Shown one piece after another: positions 8,468-17,576 of a DNA stretch of 64,000 nt. The stretch lies in NCBI RefSeq assembly GCF_900129005.1, contig NZ_FQUN01000005.1, positions 248,001-312,000 on the forward strand. The letters are read 5' to 3'. Position numbers and translations under genes: made by a program. Within the stretch, counting starts at the first letter, position 1; each line of letters begins with the position of its first letter. Origin of the DNA: Leeuwenhoekiella marinoflava DSM 3653 (lineage in GTDB: Bacteria; Bacteroidota; Bacteroidia; Flavobacteriales; Flavobacteriaceae). The notes under the pieces are model-generated. The model did no database searches, was not told the origin of the DNA, and worked only from the letters and a program-made list of their open reading frames with translations.

Positions 8468-11455
8468 TTAAAATGATACTTCAAGACCAAATAATAAGGA
8501 AACCGGCTGGGGATAATCACCACGGTCTAAACCATATTCCCCTGCTCTGCTTACCACTTCCGGATCGAGACCTGAATAGTCTGTTATTGTTATTAAATTT
8601 TGTCCGCTTACATAAATTCTCAGTTTATTGAAAAATTCAGTAAAATCATCATTAAAGGTATATCCCAGACTTATATTCTTAAGACGCGTATAGGAACCAT
8701 CTTCAACAAACCGATCTGAAGCGACCACGTTTTGAGGAGCCCCTAAAGGTCGTGGTGTTGTGGTAGAAGGATTGGTAGGACTCCAGCGATCCAGTACAGC
8801 AGTCCCGGCATTAAAAAGACGGGTCATCCCTTCCAGGTCATAAATATTGGTATTGTAAAGCTCTGAACCTGCAACTCCGTTTATAAAAATATTAAGGTCA
8901 AAGTTTTTATAGCGTGCATCCAGATTTAAACCATAGGTCACATCAGGAAAGGGATTCCCAATAATCTGCCTGTCTGCCGAGGTAATCGTACCATCATTAT
9001 TGGTATCCACATAGCGTATGTCGCCGGGCTGCACGATATCCTGATCAGGATTTGCACTAAAAACAGCATCAACCTCCTGCTGATTTTGATAAATTCCGTC
9101 TGTAACCAAGCCATAGAAATGAAACAGGGACTCTCCTTCTGCCAATCTTATTATTTGCTCTCCTTCAAAACCATCTCCGGTAAATAGCTCCCGGGCTCCA
9201 CCCAGATTAAGGGCCTCGTTTTGGCTGGTACCTAAATTTAAATTAGCTGACCATGTAAAATCCCCGTCATAATCGTTATATCCTAAAGCTACTTCCATAC
9301 CTGTTGTTTCAACAGACCCGGCATTTGCAGTGAACAGCGAATTGCTAAACCCGGAAGACAAAGGCAACTGTACCGGAATCAATAAATCATCGCTTTTATT
9401 TCTATAATATTCGATTGAAGCGGTAAACTGATTGTTAAACAGACCAATATCTGCCCCAACGTTAAGAATACTCGTTTCTTCCCACTTGAGGTTAGGATTT
9501 GCAAGACCCGTTGTGGTTGTACCTATAGCGGCTTCTCCCCCAATGGGATAAATAAAATTATTAAAAAGTTGAGGAGAGTATAAATAGGCATCAATTTTAT
9601 CATTACCTACAATACCATAACTTCCTCTTACTTTGAGTGTATTAAATGCACTGTTCTGTAAAAAACGCTCTTGTGCAACATTCCAACCAGCCGAAACTGA
9701 CGGGAAATTACCCCATCTGTTATTGGCACCAAATCGGGAAGAAGCATCTCTTCTAAAAGAAGCCGAAAGAATGTATTTCCCGTCATAATCATAATTAAGA
9801 CGTGCTAGGTAACTTAAACGGTTGTTTTCGCTGGAAGAACTTCCTGTAGACTGTTGCTCATTTCCCAGCTCTTTTATGTCATTTGAAATTGTATTACGCG
9901 CTTCAGATGCAAAATTCTGTGCACTACTGTTATAATCTTCAATCAATGCCAGTACTTCAAAATTATGTACTTCATTGAAGGTTTTTTCATATGTAAGACT
10001 GTTATCAAAAGTTATGGCCTGCCCACGATTTGTTCTGCGTGCAGCAAATGCAAAATTCTGAAAATGCGTACTTCCCAAATTATCATCGTTATAGGCAGGA
10101 GTAAATTCGGTTGTATAACTGTTGAAATAATCCAGACCCACCTGACTTCTGAAAGTCAAACCATCCAGAAGTTCATATTCTGCAAAAATATTTCCGATTA
10201 CTGCGACATTGTTGGTCTGAAAATCACTGAGCCTTTGAACGCGTACAGGATTCTCGGCATCTTGCCCGTCTGCCGAACTGTTAGGTCCCTGAAAGCCTCC
10301 CAGGTTGTTTTCATTATAAATGCTAAGATACGGAGCCACTTTAATGGCATGTTCTATTAAAGAGCGGCCGCCACTCTCTAAAATAGGTTTTGATTTGCTA
10401 AAGGCCACAGACATTGTCTCTCCTATCTTAAATTTCCCCAAGTTGTAGGAAGAGGTTGCTCTAAAAGAATAACGTTCAAATTCAGAGTTGATTACTGCTG
10501 CTTCCTGATCCTGATATCCGGCAGAAAACCGATACACTCCGTTTTCATTTCCTCCGGAATAGGCGACATTATAGTTCTGCATAAGCCCTGATCTGAATAT
10601 CGCATCCTGAAAATCTGTATTGTTATTTAAAAAGCCTGCCGGTCTGTCTGGAACTACTCCAAAATCCTGTGCATAGTTTAGATATTGCTCTGTATTTAAT
10701 AAGTCATAACGCTTGTAAATAGTTTGAAAACCTGTATAAGCATTAAAGCTAAGCGTACCTTTCCCCTGCTTACCTTTCTTAGTGGTTACTAAAACCACCC
10801 CGTTAGATCCCTGAGACCCGTATAAGGCTGTGGTAGACGCATCCTTTAAAATAGAAACCGATTCAATGTCAGACGGACTAATCCCGGAAAGGTTTCCCAC
10901 AATAACTCCGTCGATAACATATAAGGGATCATTATTTCCAAATGTTCCTAGACCTCTTATACGTACATTGGGTGTCGTACCGGGGCCGCCCGAATTGGTG
11001 ATCGTTACCCCGGGTGCGCGTCCCTGAAGTGCCTGTTCTGCATTGGTAACCGGCAAAGCGTCTATAGCTTCAGAATCTACCGTTGATATAGCTCCTGTAA
11101 CCTTTGCACGGCTTTGTGCTCCATAAGCCACTACAACAACATCTTCAAGAGCTTGTGCAGATTCCTGCAACGTAATGTCAAATGTAGTCTGAGAACCTAC
11201 AGTCAATTCTTCATTTACAAATCCAACATAGCTTATAATAATTTTATCCTGAGCAGCTACTCCATCGATTGAGAACATCCCGTCAAAATCTGTAGAAGCT
11301 CCTTTATTAGTTCCTACAACAGCCACAGATGCTCCGGGAAGTGGCAATCCCGAAGGATCTTTTACAGTCCCGGTTATGGTTTTAGTTTGCGCATAACCGT
11401 CTGTAGTTGCTAACAAAGCGAGAAATGCAATGAATGCAAATTTTAAATTAGTCAT
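8468..11455 (-). CDS. SusC/RagA-family TonB-dependent outer-membrane transporter
   Basis: A full-length SusC-like TonB-dependent transporter (995 residues) that imports oligosaccharides across the outer membrane together with the SusD partner downstream. A signal peptide ends at about residue 23 (DGYAQ). A carboxypeptidase-regulatory-like domain follows (about 25-105, ITGTVKDPSGLPLPGASV). The TonB plug spans about 115-225 with the SusC signature GVVLVTTKKGKQG, and the rest is beta-barrel ending in a terminal Phe. It is the first gene of the five-gene operon running down to 866. A -7-like box (11547-11554) and a near-palindromic candidate operator (11506-11523) lie upstream, suggesting control by the nearby LacI-family regulator. 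Confidence 0.95.
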   Translation of the reverse strand: MTNLKFAFIAFLALLATTDGYAQTKTITGTVKDPSGLPLPGASVAVVGTNKGASTDFDGMFSIDGVAAQDKIIISYVGFVNEELTVGSQTTFDITLQESAQALEDVVVVAYGAQSRAKVTGAISTVDSEAIDALPVTNAEQALQGRAPGVTITNSGGPGTTPNVRIRGLGTFGNNDPLYVIDGVIVGNLSGISPSDIESVSILKDASTTALYGSQGSNGVVLVTTKKGKQGKGTLSFNAYTGFQTIYKRYDLLNTEQYLNYAQDFGVVPDRPAGFLNNNTDFQDAIFRSGLMQNYNVAYSGGNENGVYRFSAGYQDQEAAVINSEFERYSFRATSSYNLGKFKIGETMSVAFSKSKPILESGGRSLIEHAIKVAPYLSIYNENNLGGFQGPNSSADGQDAENPVRVQRLSDFQTNNVAVIGNIFAEYELLDGLTFRSQVGLDYFNSYTTEFTPAYNDDNLGSTHFQNFAFAARRTNRGQAITFDNSLTYEKTFNEVHNFEVLALIEDYNSSAQNFASEARNTISNDIKELGNEQQSTGSSSSENNRLSYLARLNYDYDGKYILSASFRRDASSRFGANNRWGNFPSVSAGWNVAQERFLQNSAFNTLKVRGSYGIVGNDKIDAYLYSPQLFNNFIYPIGGEAAIGTTTTGLANPNLKWEETSILNVGADIGLFNNQFTASIEYYRNKSDDLLIPVQLPLSSGFSNSLFTANAGSVETTGMEVALGYNDYDGDFTWSANLNLGTSQNEALNLGGARELFTGDGFEGEQIIRLAEGESLFHFYGLVTDGIYQNQQEVDAVFSANPDQDIVQPGDIRYVDTNNDGTITSADRQIIGNPFPDVTYGLNLDARYKNFDLNIFINGVAGSELYNTNIYDLEGMTRLFNAGTAVLDRWSPTNPSTTTPRPLGAPQNVVASDRFVEDGSYTRLKNISLGYTFNDDFTEFFNKLRIYVSGQNLITITDYSGLDPEVVSRAGEYGLDRGDYPQPVSLLFGLEVSF

Positions 11456-11505
11456 ATTTGTTCATGTTTGATTTAATTCTATTTAAGAAAACAATTTACC
11501 TTAGG

Positions 11506-11523
11506 TTTACATCGATTGCGTAA
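11506..11523. promoter_or_regulatory. Candidate LacI-type operator upstream of first susC-like gene
   Basis: The site TTTACATCGATTGCGTAA carries the core ATCGATTGCGTAA, which matches 33285-33297 (ATCGGTTGCGTAA) at 12 of 13 positions. It lies about 50 bases upstream of the susC start and on the downstream side of the -7-like box at 11547-11554, a placement suited to repression. Assignment to the LacI protein at 14262-15299 is inference. Confidence 0.55.
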
Positions 11524-11546
11524 GCTCCATTAAAATTGATTTTGAA

Positions 11547-11554
11547 CAAATATA
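11547..11554 (-). promoter_or_regulatory. Candidate Bacteroidota -7 promoter box for susC operon
   Basis: Read on the minus strand this is TATATTTG, matching the Bacteroidota -7 consensus TAnnTTTG. The wider context AGATATATTTGT matches boxes at 47007-47018 and 47124-47135 at 11 of 12 bases. No clear -33 TTG is seen at the usual distance, so the call rests on the -7 element and its position 92 bases upstream of the ATG. Confidence 0.45.
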
Positions 11555-11777
11555 TCTTTACAATGCGGTTAGAAACTATAATAAATGATGCAACATATTT
11601 AAAATTTGATGCATTTTGATCTGAATCAGGCTCATTTTCAAAAGTGTGGCTTATTTTAGAAAACAATTAGCTCTAATTAAGAATAATTACCCCCGGTGAT
11701 TATTCATTATTAAAGAATGTCTAAAATTTCTTTTTAAAACTCCATAATCCTTAAAAAAGGACGGGTATATAAAATTA

Positions 11778-13886
11778 ATGTCAACAATCATGACTCTTAG
11801 AAAATACTTTAAAACGCTCCTGTTATTAATTTTTAGTGTATTCTGTGCGTGTACTACTACTAAAAAAGAGAGGGAAGAAACGCATACCAATCAATTAATC
11901 CATGAGACAAGTCCCTATTTATTAAAACACGCACATAATCCCGTAAACTGGCAACCCTGGAGCCCTGATGCATTTGAAACTGCCAGACAACAGAATAAGC
12001 TTGTTTTAATAAGTGTAGGTTACACGTCGTGTCACTGGTGCACTGTTATGGAAGAAGAAACTTTTTCTAATGATACGGTAGCCCGGTTTATGAACAATAA
12101 CTTTATCACTATTAAAGTAGATCGTGAAGAACGCCCCGATATTGATCAGCTCTATATGACCGCATTGCAACTCATGACAGGATCAGGAGGCTGGCCTTTA
12201 AATATCATTACGCTACCTAACGGAGAACCTATTTACGGAGGCACTTATCATACTAAAACCGAATGGCTGACTGCCTTAAAGAGTATTGACAGTATACACA
12301 ATGCCAATCCTGAAAAAACAAGCCAGTATGCGCAAGAGGTTACAAAACGCATACAAGCCTTAAATGAATATACTCCGGGTAAAACAGGAATTCGTCTTCC
12401 TGATAAAGAATCAATAACCGCCAATCTTGTGAACTGGCAAAAAAACTGGGATCAGAATTATGGGGGAAATACAGGTTCTCAAAAGTTTATGCTGCCCTCT
12501 ACGCTTTGCTTTCTTATGGATTATGCTACGCTTTATAAAGAGGAGAAGGTACCGGATTTTATTGAACTAAGCCTTGATAATATTGCTTTAAAAGGGGTCT
12601 ATGATCATCTCGGCGGGGGATTTTTCAGGTACAGTACAGACGAGCGCTGGGAAAACCCTCATTTTGAGAAAATGCTTTATGACAATGCTCAAATGCTAAG
12701 TGTTTATGCTAAAGCATATAAATTATTTAAAAAACCGCTTTATAAAAAAAGACTGGTTGAGACCATCGCATTTTTAAACAGCGATTTGAGCAATGATTCG
12801 GGTGTATTTATGGCCTCTCTGGATGCAGATCTTGATTCTAAAGAAGGTGCATTCTATACGTTTACTCAGGAGGAGATCTCCAAATCAATAACAACAAAAC
12901 CAGAATTGTTTGAATGGTACTACGGGATTAAAAGTCAGAAAAAAGCGGGTAAAACTGAATTCAATCTTTTTAAAACGCAAACGGATGCTAATTTTAGTAA
13001 AGAAAACAACCTAAGCCTTTCAGTATTGCAAGAGCTTAATTTACAATGGTCTACTCAATTAAGAGCATTGCGTGCTCAACGCAAAAAACCTTTTAAAGAT
13101 GATAAAATTGTAGTCGGATGGAATGCTCTTGCAATTAAAGCTCTTGCCGAAGCCTTTGCAGTAACCACAACACAAAGTTACCTGCAACAGGCAGAGGAGA
13201 GTTATCAATCTTTAATGAAGGATGCATGGAACGGTAAAATTCTTGTACATTCTTATAAGTTAAACAGTAAACCACTATCCGGCTTTTTAGATGACTACAC
13301 CTATTTAGCCTCGGCTTCATTAAGACTTTATACAGTAACCGGTAAGGTTAATTATTTAAAAGACGCCCGCCTTTTAACAGAAACCGCTCTGGAAAAATTT
13401 ACGGTTAAAGGTTCTCCCCTCCTCAAATATACCAATGAAGATAATCTGATATCTCCTCTTGTTACAACCAATGATGGGGTTTTACCCTCTGGGAATGCGG
13501 TAATGGCTGAAAATCTCTTCTTATTATCAAACATTCTGTATGAAGATAAATTTAAAGAGCGGGCAGCTAAAATGACAACAGCCATAATCCCTGATATCGA
13601 GGCGTCTCCTGCATCTTATGCATACTGGGAAAGCCTTCAGTTGAATTTTGCCTTTCCGTTTTATGATGTGGCACTCGTTGGAAAAAACAGCAAAGCACTA
13701 GCTCTGGAGTTACAGTCCTATAATTTACCTAACACGCTAATCCTGTTCAATACTTCTGAAAATACGATCCCCATTTTTGAAGATCGCTGGCAGGAGAATC
13801 AAACCCTCATTTATATTTGTGAGCAGCGTTCTTGCAAATATCCGGTTGAAACGGTTGAAGAAACCCTGGATTTACTCAACTATTAA
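11778..13886 (+). CDS. DUF255 / YyaL-type thioredoxin-fold protein, predicted lipoprotein
   Basis: This protein belongs to the DUF255 family (bacterial YyaL, animal SPATA20). The family joins a thioredoxin-like N-terminal domain to an (alpha/alpha)6-barrel like that of N-acylglucosamine 2-epimerases. The family signature is visible: [11 protein letters not shown], then the CxxC motif C85-H-W-C88 in [14 protein letters not shown], then [13 protein letters not shown]. The barrel part includes [24 protein letters not shown]-like sequence near residue 280. The length (702) is normal. Unlike typical cytoplasmic members it starts with a hydrophobic signal and a lipobox (FSVFCAC). Translation could begin at 11778 or at the in-frame ATG at 11790, both of which keep the signal. 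The segment after GGTY is shorter than usual. It stands alone on the plus strand, and its link to xylan use is unknown. Confidence 0.85.
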   Translation: MSTIMTLRKYFKTLLLLIFSVFCACTTTKKEREETHTNQLIHETSPYLLKHAHNPVNWQPWSPDAFETARQQNKLVLISVGYTSCHWCTVMEEETFSNDTVARFMNNNFITIKVDREERPDIDQLYMTALQLMTGSGGWPLNIITLPNGEPIYGGTYHTKTEWLTALKSIDSIHNANPEKTSQYAQEVTKRIQALNEYTPGKTGIRLPDKESITANLVNWQKNWDQNYGGNTGSQKFMLPSTLCFLMDYATLYKEEKVPDFIELSLDNIALKGVYDHLGGGFFRYSTDERWENPHFEKMLYDNAQMLSVYAKAYKLFKKPLYKKRLVETIAFLNSDLSNDSGVFMASLDADLDSKEGAFYTFTQEEISKSITTKPELFEWYYGIKSQKKAGKTEFNLFKTQTDANFSKENNLSLSVLQELNLQWSTQLRALRAQRKKPFKDDKIVVGWNALAIKALAEAFAVTTTQSYLQQAEESYQSLMKDAWNGKILVHSYKLNSKPLSGFLDDYTYLASASLRLYTVTGKVNYLKDARLLTETALEKFTVKGSPLLKYTNEDNLISPLVTTNDGVLPSGNAVMAENLFLLSNILYEDKFKERAAKMTTAIIPDIEASPASYAYWESLQLNFAFPFYDVALVGKNSKALALELQSYNLPNTLILFNTSENTIPIFEDRWQENQTLIYICEQRSCKYPVETVEETLDLLNY

Positions 13887-13980
13887 ATTTTAGAATAAAG
13901 GCATTTCTATAAATATTCGGTTCTCTGATATAAGTCAACTGAAAGAGAACAGAAGGATCTATACGGAACCTATTAACAAT

Positions 13981-13998
13981 TTACGAATCGGTTGGATA
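13981..13998. promoter_or_regulatory. Candidate LacI-type operator upstream of lacI-like gene (distal)
   Basis: TTACGAATCGGTTGGATA shares the AATCGGTTG core of the regional motif and has the expected TTA-type left flank. Being upstream of the regulator gene itself, it would fit autoregulation. It is weaker than the sites at 33281 and 14068. Confidence 0.4.
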
Positions 13999-14067
13999 CC
14001 CTACTATTTTCAACCAACTCATGATTATAGAGACTACTGTTGCCAGATTTCATAAAGATAAAAATCA

Positions 14068-14087
14068 GATAACAACCGATTGTTTAC
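14068..14087. promoter_or_regulatory. Candidate LacI-type operator upstream of lacI-like gene (proximal)
   Basis: GATAACAACCGATTGTTTAC is a 20-base imperfect palindrome centred on CG, with ACAA on one side and TTGT on the other (6 of 9 arm positions pair). It fits the regional consensus CAAnCGnTTG and lies about 175 bases before the lacI-like ATG, which suggests autoregulation. Confidence 0.5.
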
Positions 14088-14236
14088 TCTTATGTTCTAT
14101 TTTTACGTATTAGTGGTCAGCTTCCAGGTATTAATACTAACCCAATACTTTTAGAATCAATTGTTTTTAAGTTTTAGAATTTCTAATGAAACCAGTAGCC
14201 CTCAAATTGCAGAGAAGTTATACCTAATTGAATGTC

Positions 14237-14244
14237 TATATTTG
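14237..14244 (+). promoter_or_regulatory. Candidate -7 promoter box for lacI-like gene
   Basis: TATATTTG fits the Bacteroidota TAnnTTTG -7 consensus exactly and lies 17 bases before the ATG, which implies a short leader. A TTG at 14207-14209 is further away than the usual -33 spacing, so the pairing is uncertain. Confidence 0.4.
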
Positions 14245-14261
14245 TATAATCTTCCAGATGC

Positions 14262-15299
14262 ATGAAAAAAAAGAACACATTAACCATATATGATTTAGCA
14301 CGGGAATTAAACTATTCTACTAGTACTATAAGTCGTGCTCTTAAAAATCATAAAAGTATAAGTAAAAAAACCGCGCAGCTCATTCAACGGGCAGCAGAAG
14401 AACGAGGCTATCGACCCAATTCTCTTGCAGCCAGCCTGCGTAGTAATAATAGTAAAACCATAGGGGTATCTATTTCTAACATAAGCAGACCTTTTGTTTC
14501 AGATATGATTAGTGGTATAGAAACTTCAGCGCGCGAAAAGGGGTATAATGTTATTATAAGTCAGTCTCATGACAGTTATGACAACGAAGTATCTAACGCT
14601 AAAGCACTATACGACAGTCGTGTATGTGGTATTATTGCCTCTTTGAGTATGCAAACTGAAAATACGGATCATTTCAACCAATTTAAAGATCAGGGAATTC
14701 CGGTAGTATTTGTGGATCGGGTGCCCAACAATTTTCAGAGTTATCATGTAATTATTGACAATTACACTTCTGCCTATATAGCTACAGAACACCTTATCGA
14801 ACAGGGTTGTAAACGTATTGCTCATTTTGCAGGTTCCCAACATCTCAATGTATACAGTCAGCGTAAAAAAGGCTTTATTGAGGCTTTAAAACATCACGAT
14901 CTTGAAATTGATGAGCGGCTTATTGTAGATATGAAAACTTTAAGCTTTGAAGAAGGAGCCCAGGTCACGGCAGAACTTTTTAAATTAAACAATCCGCCTG
15001 ACGGTATTTTCTCTTCTAACGACACTGCCGCAGTAAGCGCTATTTTGTATTTGAAGAAACAAGGGATTCGAATCCCGGATGATGTAGCTGTAATTGGTTT
15101 TAACGACGATCCTATATCCTCGATAGTTGAGCCGGCCCTTTCTACCATTTATCATCCTGCTCAAAAAATGGGCGAACTTTCAACAAGAAGAATTCTGGAG
15201 CATCTGGAAAAAGAGGACGGGATGCATACCACAGAAATATCTGTACTTGAGACGCACGTAATCTCAAGAGCTTCAAGTGTGCGCAAAAAATCTACCTAA
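14262..15299 (+). CDS. LacI-family transcriptional regulator
   Basis: A 345-residue LacI/GalR-family repressor or activator. The N-terminal helix-turn-helix is clear (TIYDLARELNYSTSTISRAL, residues about 8-27), followed by the hinge region RPNSLAASLRSNNSKTIGV. The periplasmic-binding-protein-like effector domain carries typical motifs such as GIIASLS, VVFVDR, IEQGCKRIAHFAG, PPDGIFSSNDTAA and DDVAVIGFNDDPIS. No signal peptide is present, as expected for a cytoplasmic DNA-binding protein. It lies directly upstream of the GH67-SDR-uxuA-GH115 genes in the same direction, 116 bases away. Two near-palindromes precede it and two follow it. The likely effector is a uronate or xylo-oligosaccharide-derived sugar, but this is inferred from neighbours only. 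Confidence 0.93.
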   Translation: MKKKNTLTIYDLARELNYSTSTISRALKNHKSISKKTAQLIQRAAEERGYRPNSLAASLRSNNSKTIGVSISNISRPFVSDMISGIETSAREKGYNVIISQSHDSYDNEVSNAKALYDSRVCGIIASLSMQTENTDHFNQFKDQGIPVVFVDRVPNNFQSYHVIIDNYTSAYIATEHLIEQGCKRIAHFAGSQHLNVYSQRKKGFIEALKHHDLEIDERLIVDMKTLSFEEGAQVTAELFKLNNPPDGIFSSNDTAAVSAILYLKKQGIRIPDDVAVIGFNDDPISSIVEPALSTIYHPAQKMGELSTRRILEHLEKEDGMHTTEISVLETHVISRASSVRKKST

Positions 15300-15337
15300 A
15301 CGCTTTTAGTGTATTTTTTACACAAAAAAGAATCACT

Positions 15338-15357
15338 TTACACAACCGATTGCTTAA
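15338..15357. promoter_or_regulatory. Candidate LacI-type operator upstream of GH67 operon
   Basis: TTACACAACCGATTGCTTAA is centred on CG, with outer TTA/TAA and inner CAA/TTG arms pairing (6 of 9 arm positions). It lies about 60 bases before the GH67 start, next to the near-match -7 sequence TAAATTTC at 15365-15372. Only 38 bases separate it from the lacI-like stop codon. Confidence 0.55.
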
Positions 15358-15390
15358 TTTTTTATAAATTTCGGTTTCAATTCTATCAAA

Positions 15391-15403
15391 GAAATCGTTT
15401 GAG
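15391..15403. promoter_or_regulatory. Weak second candidate operator upstream of GH67 gene
   Basis: GAAATCGTTTGAG keeps the AAATCGnTTG core but lacks the GCGTAA right arm. It lies 13 bases before the ATG of the GH67 gene, in the leader, and is reported because it pairs with the better site 35-50 bases upstream. Confidence 0.3.
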
Positions 15404-15415
15404 AACTTCAATGCT

Positions 15416-17575
15416 ATGAAAAAAACTACACTTTGCCTGCTTCTTTGCATTCTTCCGCTTAATATACTCCTGGCGCAGGAAGGTTATAAATTATGGTTGC
15501 AATATCATCCTGTTGAAGATGCGGCACTTAAAAAACACTACACCTCACAAAATGCTGCTATCAGTGTAGACCACAATACACCTACAGGTAGTGTGATTCG
15601 GGAAGAATTGAATACTGCTTTAGAGGCAATGCTAGAGCTACAACCCAATTTTACATCTCCGGATAAAGCTTCCTTGCTAATTTTAAAACAAGCCGCATTA
15701 CCTGAGGAACTGCAAAAACAACTTCCCTCAAACGCTGTACAGGATGAAGAAGGCTTTACAATTGCCTCTTTAAACTATACTGGTAAACCGGTAATTCTCA
15801 TTACGTCACAGACTGACGCGGGCTTGCTCTACGGAGTGTTCAGATACTTAAACCTGCTGCAGTTGCATACAGATACTTCCCAGCTTTCTGTTACCGATTC
15901 TCCAAAAATTAAAAAAAGAATATTAAATCACTGGGATAATCTCGACCGCACCGTAGAACGCGGTTACGCCGGCTTTTCAATATGGGACTGGCATCTGCTT
16001 CCGCACCTGATTAAAGAAGAATACATCGATTATGCCCGTGCTAATGCCTCTGTGGGCATAAACGGCACCGTATTAAACAATGTAAATGCCAGTGCTTATA
16101 TCCTTCAGGATACGTATTTGGACAAAGTAAAAGCTTTAGCCGATACTTTCAGACCTTACGGAATTCAGGTCTATCTGACGGCTCGTTTTTCTGCACCTAT
16201 TGAAATAGGAGGTTTAAAAACGGCAGATCCGTTAAATGAAGAGGTTCGTACCTGGTGGAAAGAAAAGGCAAATGCTATTTATAAGAAAATCCCGGATTTT
16301 GGAGGTTTCCTGATCAAAGCAAATTCTGAAGGACAACCGGGGCCCAATAATTATGGTCGCTCTCATGTAGAAGGCGCAAATATGCTGGCGGAAGCACTGG
16401 AGCCACATAACGGGATTGTAATGTGGCGGGCCTTTGTATACTCTGATGAGAAGCCCGAAGACCGTGCGAAACAAGCCTATTCAGAATTTGTCCCTTTTGA
16501 TGGAAAATTTAAAAAGAATGTATTGGTGCAGGTTAAAAATGGCCCCATAGATTTTCAACCCAGAGAACCTTTTCATCCGCTCTTTGGCGCTATGCCTGAG
16601 ACTCCCTTAATGATGGAATTTCAAATTACACAAGAATATTTAGGCGGCATGTCTCATCTGGTTTTCTTACCCAAAATGTATGAAGAAACGCTTCAGGAAG
16701 ACACCTACGCCCGGGGTGAGGGAAGCATCGTGGCGAAGGTTATAGACGGCTCCTTAAACACTAAGAAGCTTACCGGCATTGCCGGAGTTGCCAATATAGG
16801 TACTGCCCGTAACTGGACCGGCCATCCTTTTGCTCAGGCCAATTGGTATGGTTTTGGCCGTTTAGCCTGGGATCCTTACCTGAAATCTGAAACCATAGCA
16901 CGGGAGTGGCTTGGGATGACCTTTACAACGACTCCTGAGTTTATCGATACCATGACCCCGCTGTTGCTCAATTCGAGAGAAGCCGTTGTAAACTATATGA
17001 CACCGCTGGGCTTACACCACATAATGGCAGAAGGGCATCATCAGGGCCCGGGACCGTGGGTGAAAGATTTAGGCCGGGAAGACTGGACCTCGGTATATTA
17101 TCATAAAGCAGATCGTATGGGAATTGGTTTTGACCGTACTTCAACCGGCAGCAATGCTCTGGCGCAGTATGCTGAGGAGATCGAAAATACTTATAAAAAT
17201 AAACGCACTATCCCCGAAGACTATCTGCTTTGGTTTCATCACGTAGCCTGGGACTATGAGATGAAAAATGGACAAAGCTTATGGTACACTCTTGCACGTA
17301 AGTATCAGGACGGGGTTGAAGATGTAGCTCAAATGAAGAAAACCTGGAACGCTATGCAAGACTACGTCTCTCCCGCTGTATATGAAAAAACGCGAATGCT
17401 TTTAGACATTCAGTATGAGGAGGCGCAATGGTGGAGAAACTCATGTCTGCTGTATTTTCAGCAGTTATCCCAAATGAAAATGCCTCCATTTATACCAAAA
17501 GCACCACATTCTCTTGAGTATTATGAATCTATTCGGGATCCTTATGCTCCCGGAATAAAACCTTCCTGGGACTAA
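15416..17575 (+). CDS. GH67 alpha-glucuronidase
   Basis: A glycoside hydrolase family 67 enzyme that removes terminal (4-O-methyl-)glucuronic acid from the non-reducing end of short xylo-oligosaccharides. The protein is 719 residues with an N-terminal signal peptide (NILLAQ), so it is probably periplasmic. The N-terminal domain begins GYKLWLQYHPV. The central barrel contains RILNHWDNLDRTVERGYAG. By alignment in my head with characterised GH67 enzymes, the acid is E305 (KANSEGQPGP) and the base pair is D379 (NGPIDFQPRE) and E407 (QITQEYLGG). The C-terminal helical domain holds VKDLGREDWTSVYYHKAD. It starts an operon: the next ATG follows the stop with one base between. Two candidate operators precede it. 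Confidence 0.95.
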   Translation: MKKTTLCLLLCILPLNILLAQEGYKLWLQYHPVEDAALKKHYTSQNAAISVDHNTPTGSVIREELNTALEAMLELQPNFTSPDKASLLILKQAALPEELQKQLPSNAVQDEEGFTIASLNYTGKPVILITSQTDAGLLYGVFRYLNLLQLHTDTSQLSVTDSPKIKKRILNHWDNLDRTVERGYAGFSIWDWHLLPHLIKEEYIDYARANASVGINGTVLNNVNASAYILQDTYLDKVKALADTFRPYGIQVYLTARFSAPIEIGGLKTADPLNEEVRTWWKEKANAIYKKIPDFGGFLIKANSEGQPGPNNYGRSHVEGANMLAEALEPHNGIVMWRAFVYSDEKPEDRAKQAYSEFVPFDGKFKKNVLVQVKNGPIDFQPREPFHPLFGAMPETPLMMEFQITQEYLGGMSHLVFLPKMYEETLQEDTYARGEGSIVAKVIDGSLNTKKLTGIAGVANIGTARNWTGHPFAQANWYGFGRLAWDPYLKSETIAREWLGMTFTTTPEFIDTMTPLLLNSREAVVNYMTPLGLHHIMAEGHHQGPGPWVKDLGREDWTSVYYHKADRMGIGFDRTSTGSNALAQYAEEIENTYKNKRTIPEDYLLWFHHVAWDYEMKNGQSLWYTLARKYQDGVEDVAQMKKTWNAMQDYVSPAVYEKTRMLLDIQYEEAQWWRNSCLLYFQQLSQMKMPPFIPKAPHSLEYYESIRDPYAPGIKPSWD

Positions 17576-17576
17576 T

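Larger units (their letters stand above)
11456..11777. other. Divergent intergenic region (322 bases) between susC-like and DUF255 genes
   Basis: No gene was recognised here. On the susC side it holds the candidate operator at 11506-11523 and a -7-like box at 11547-11554. The remainder is AT-rich (for example around 11571-11660), and no convincing promoter for the rightward DUF255 gene was found. Confidence 0.6.
13887..14261. other. Intergenic region (375 bases) upstream of lacI-like gene with two candidate operators
   Basis: No gene was recognised. The region carries two copies of the regional near-palindrome (13981-13998 and 14068-14087) and a -7-like box at 14237-14244. A 7-base inverted repeat (13920-13926 with 13944-13950) lacks a T-run and is too weak to call a terminator for the upstream gene. 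Confidence 0.6.

Noticed and set aside
9965-10360. 131-codon plus-strand ORF inside the susC-like gene
   Set aside because: It is antisense to a strongly supported TonB-dependent transporter and its translation matches no family I know.
13920-13950. Inverted repeat GTTCTCT / AGAGAAC after the DUF255 gene as terminator
   Set aside because: The stem is only 7 bases with a 17-base loop and no T-run follows.
15309-15323. Small hairpin GTGTA / TACAC after the lacI-like gene
   Set aside because: The stem is 5 bases and is followed by A, not T, on the coding strand, so a terminator call is not justified.
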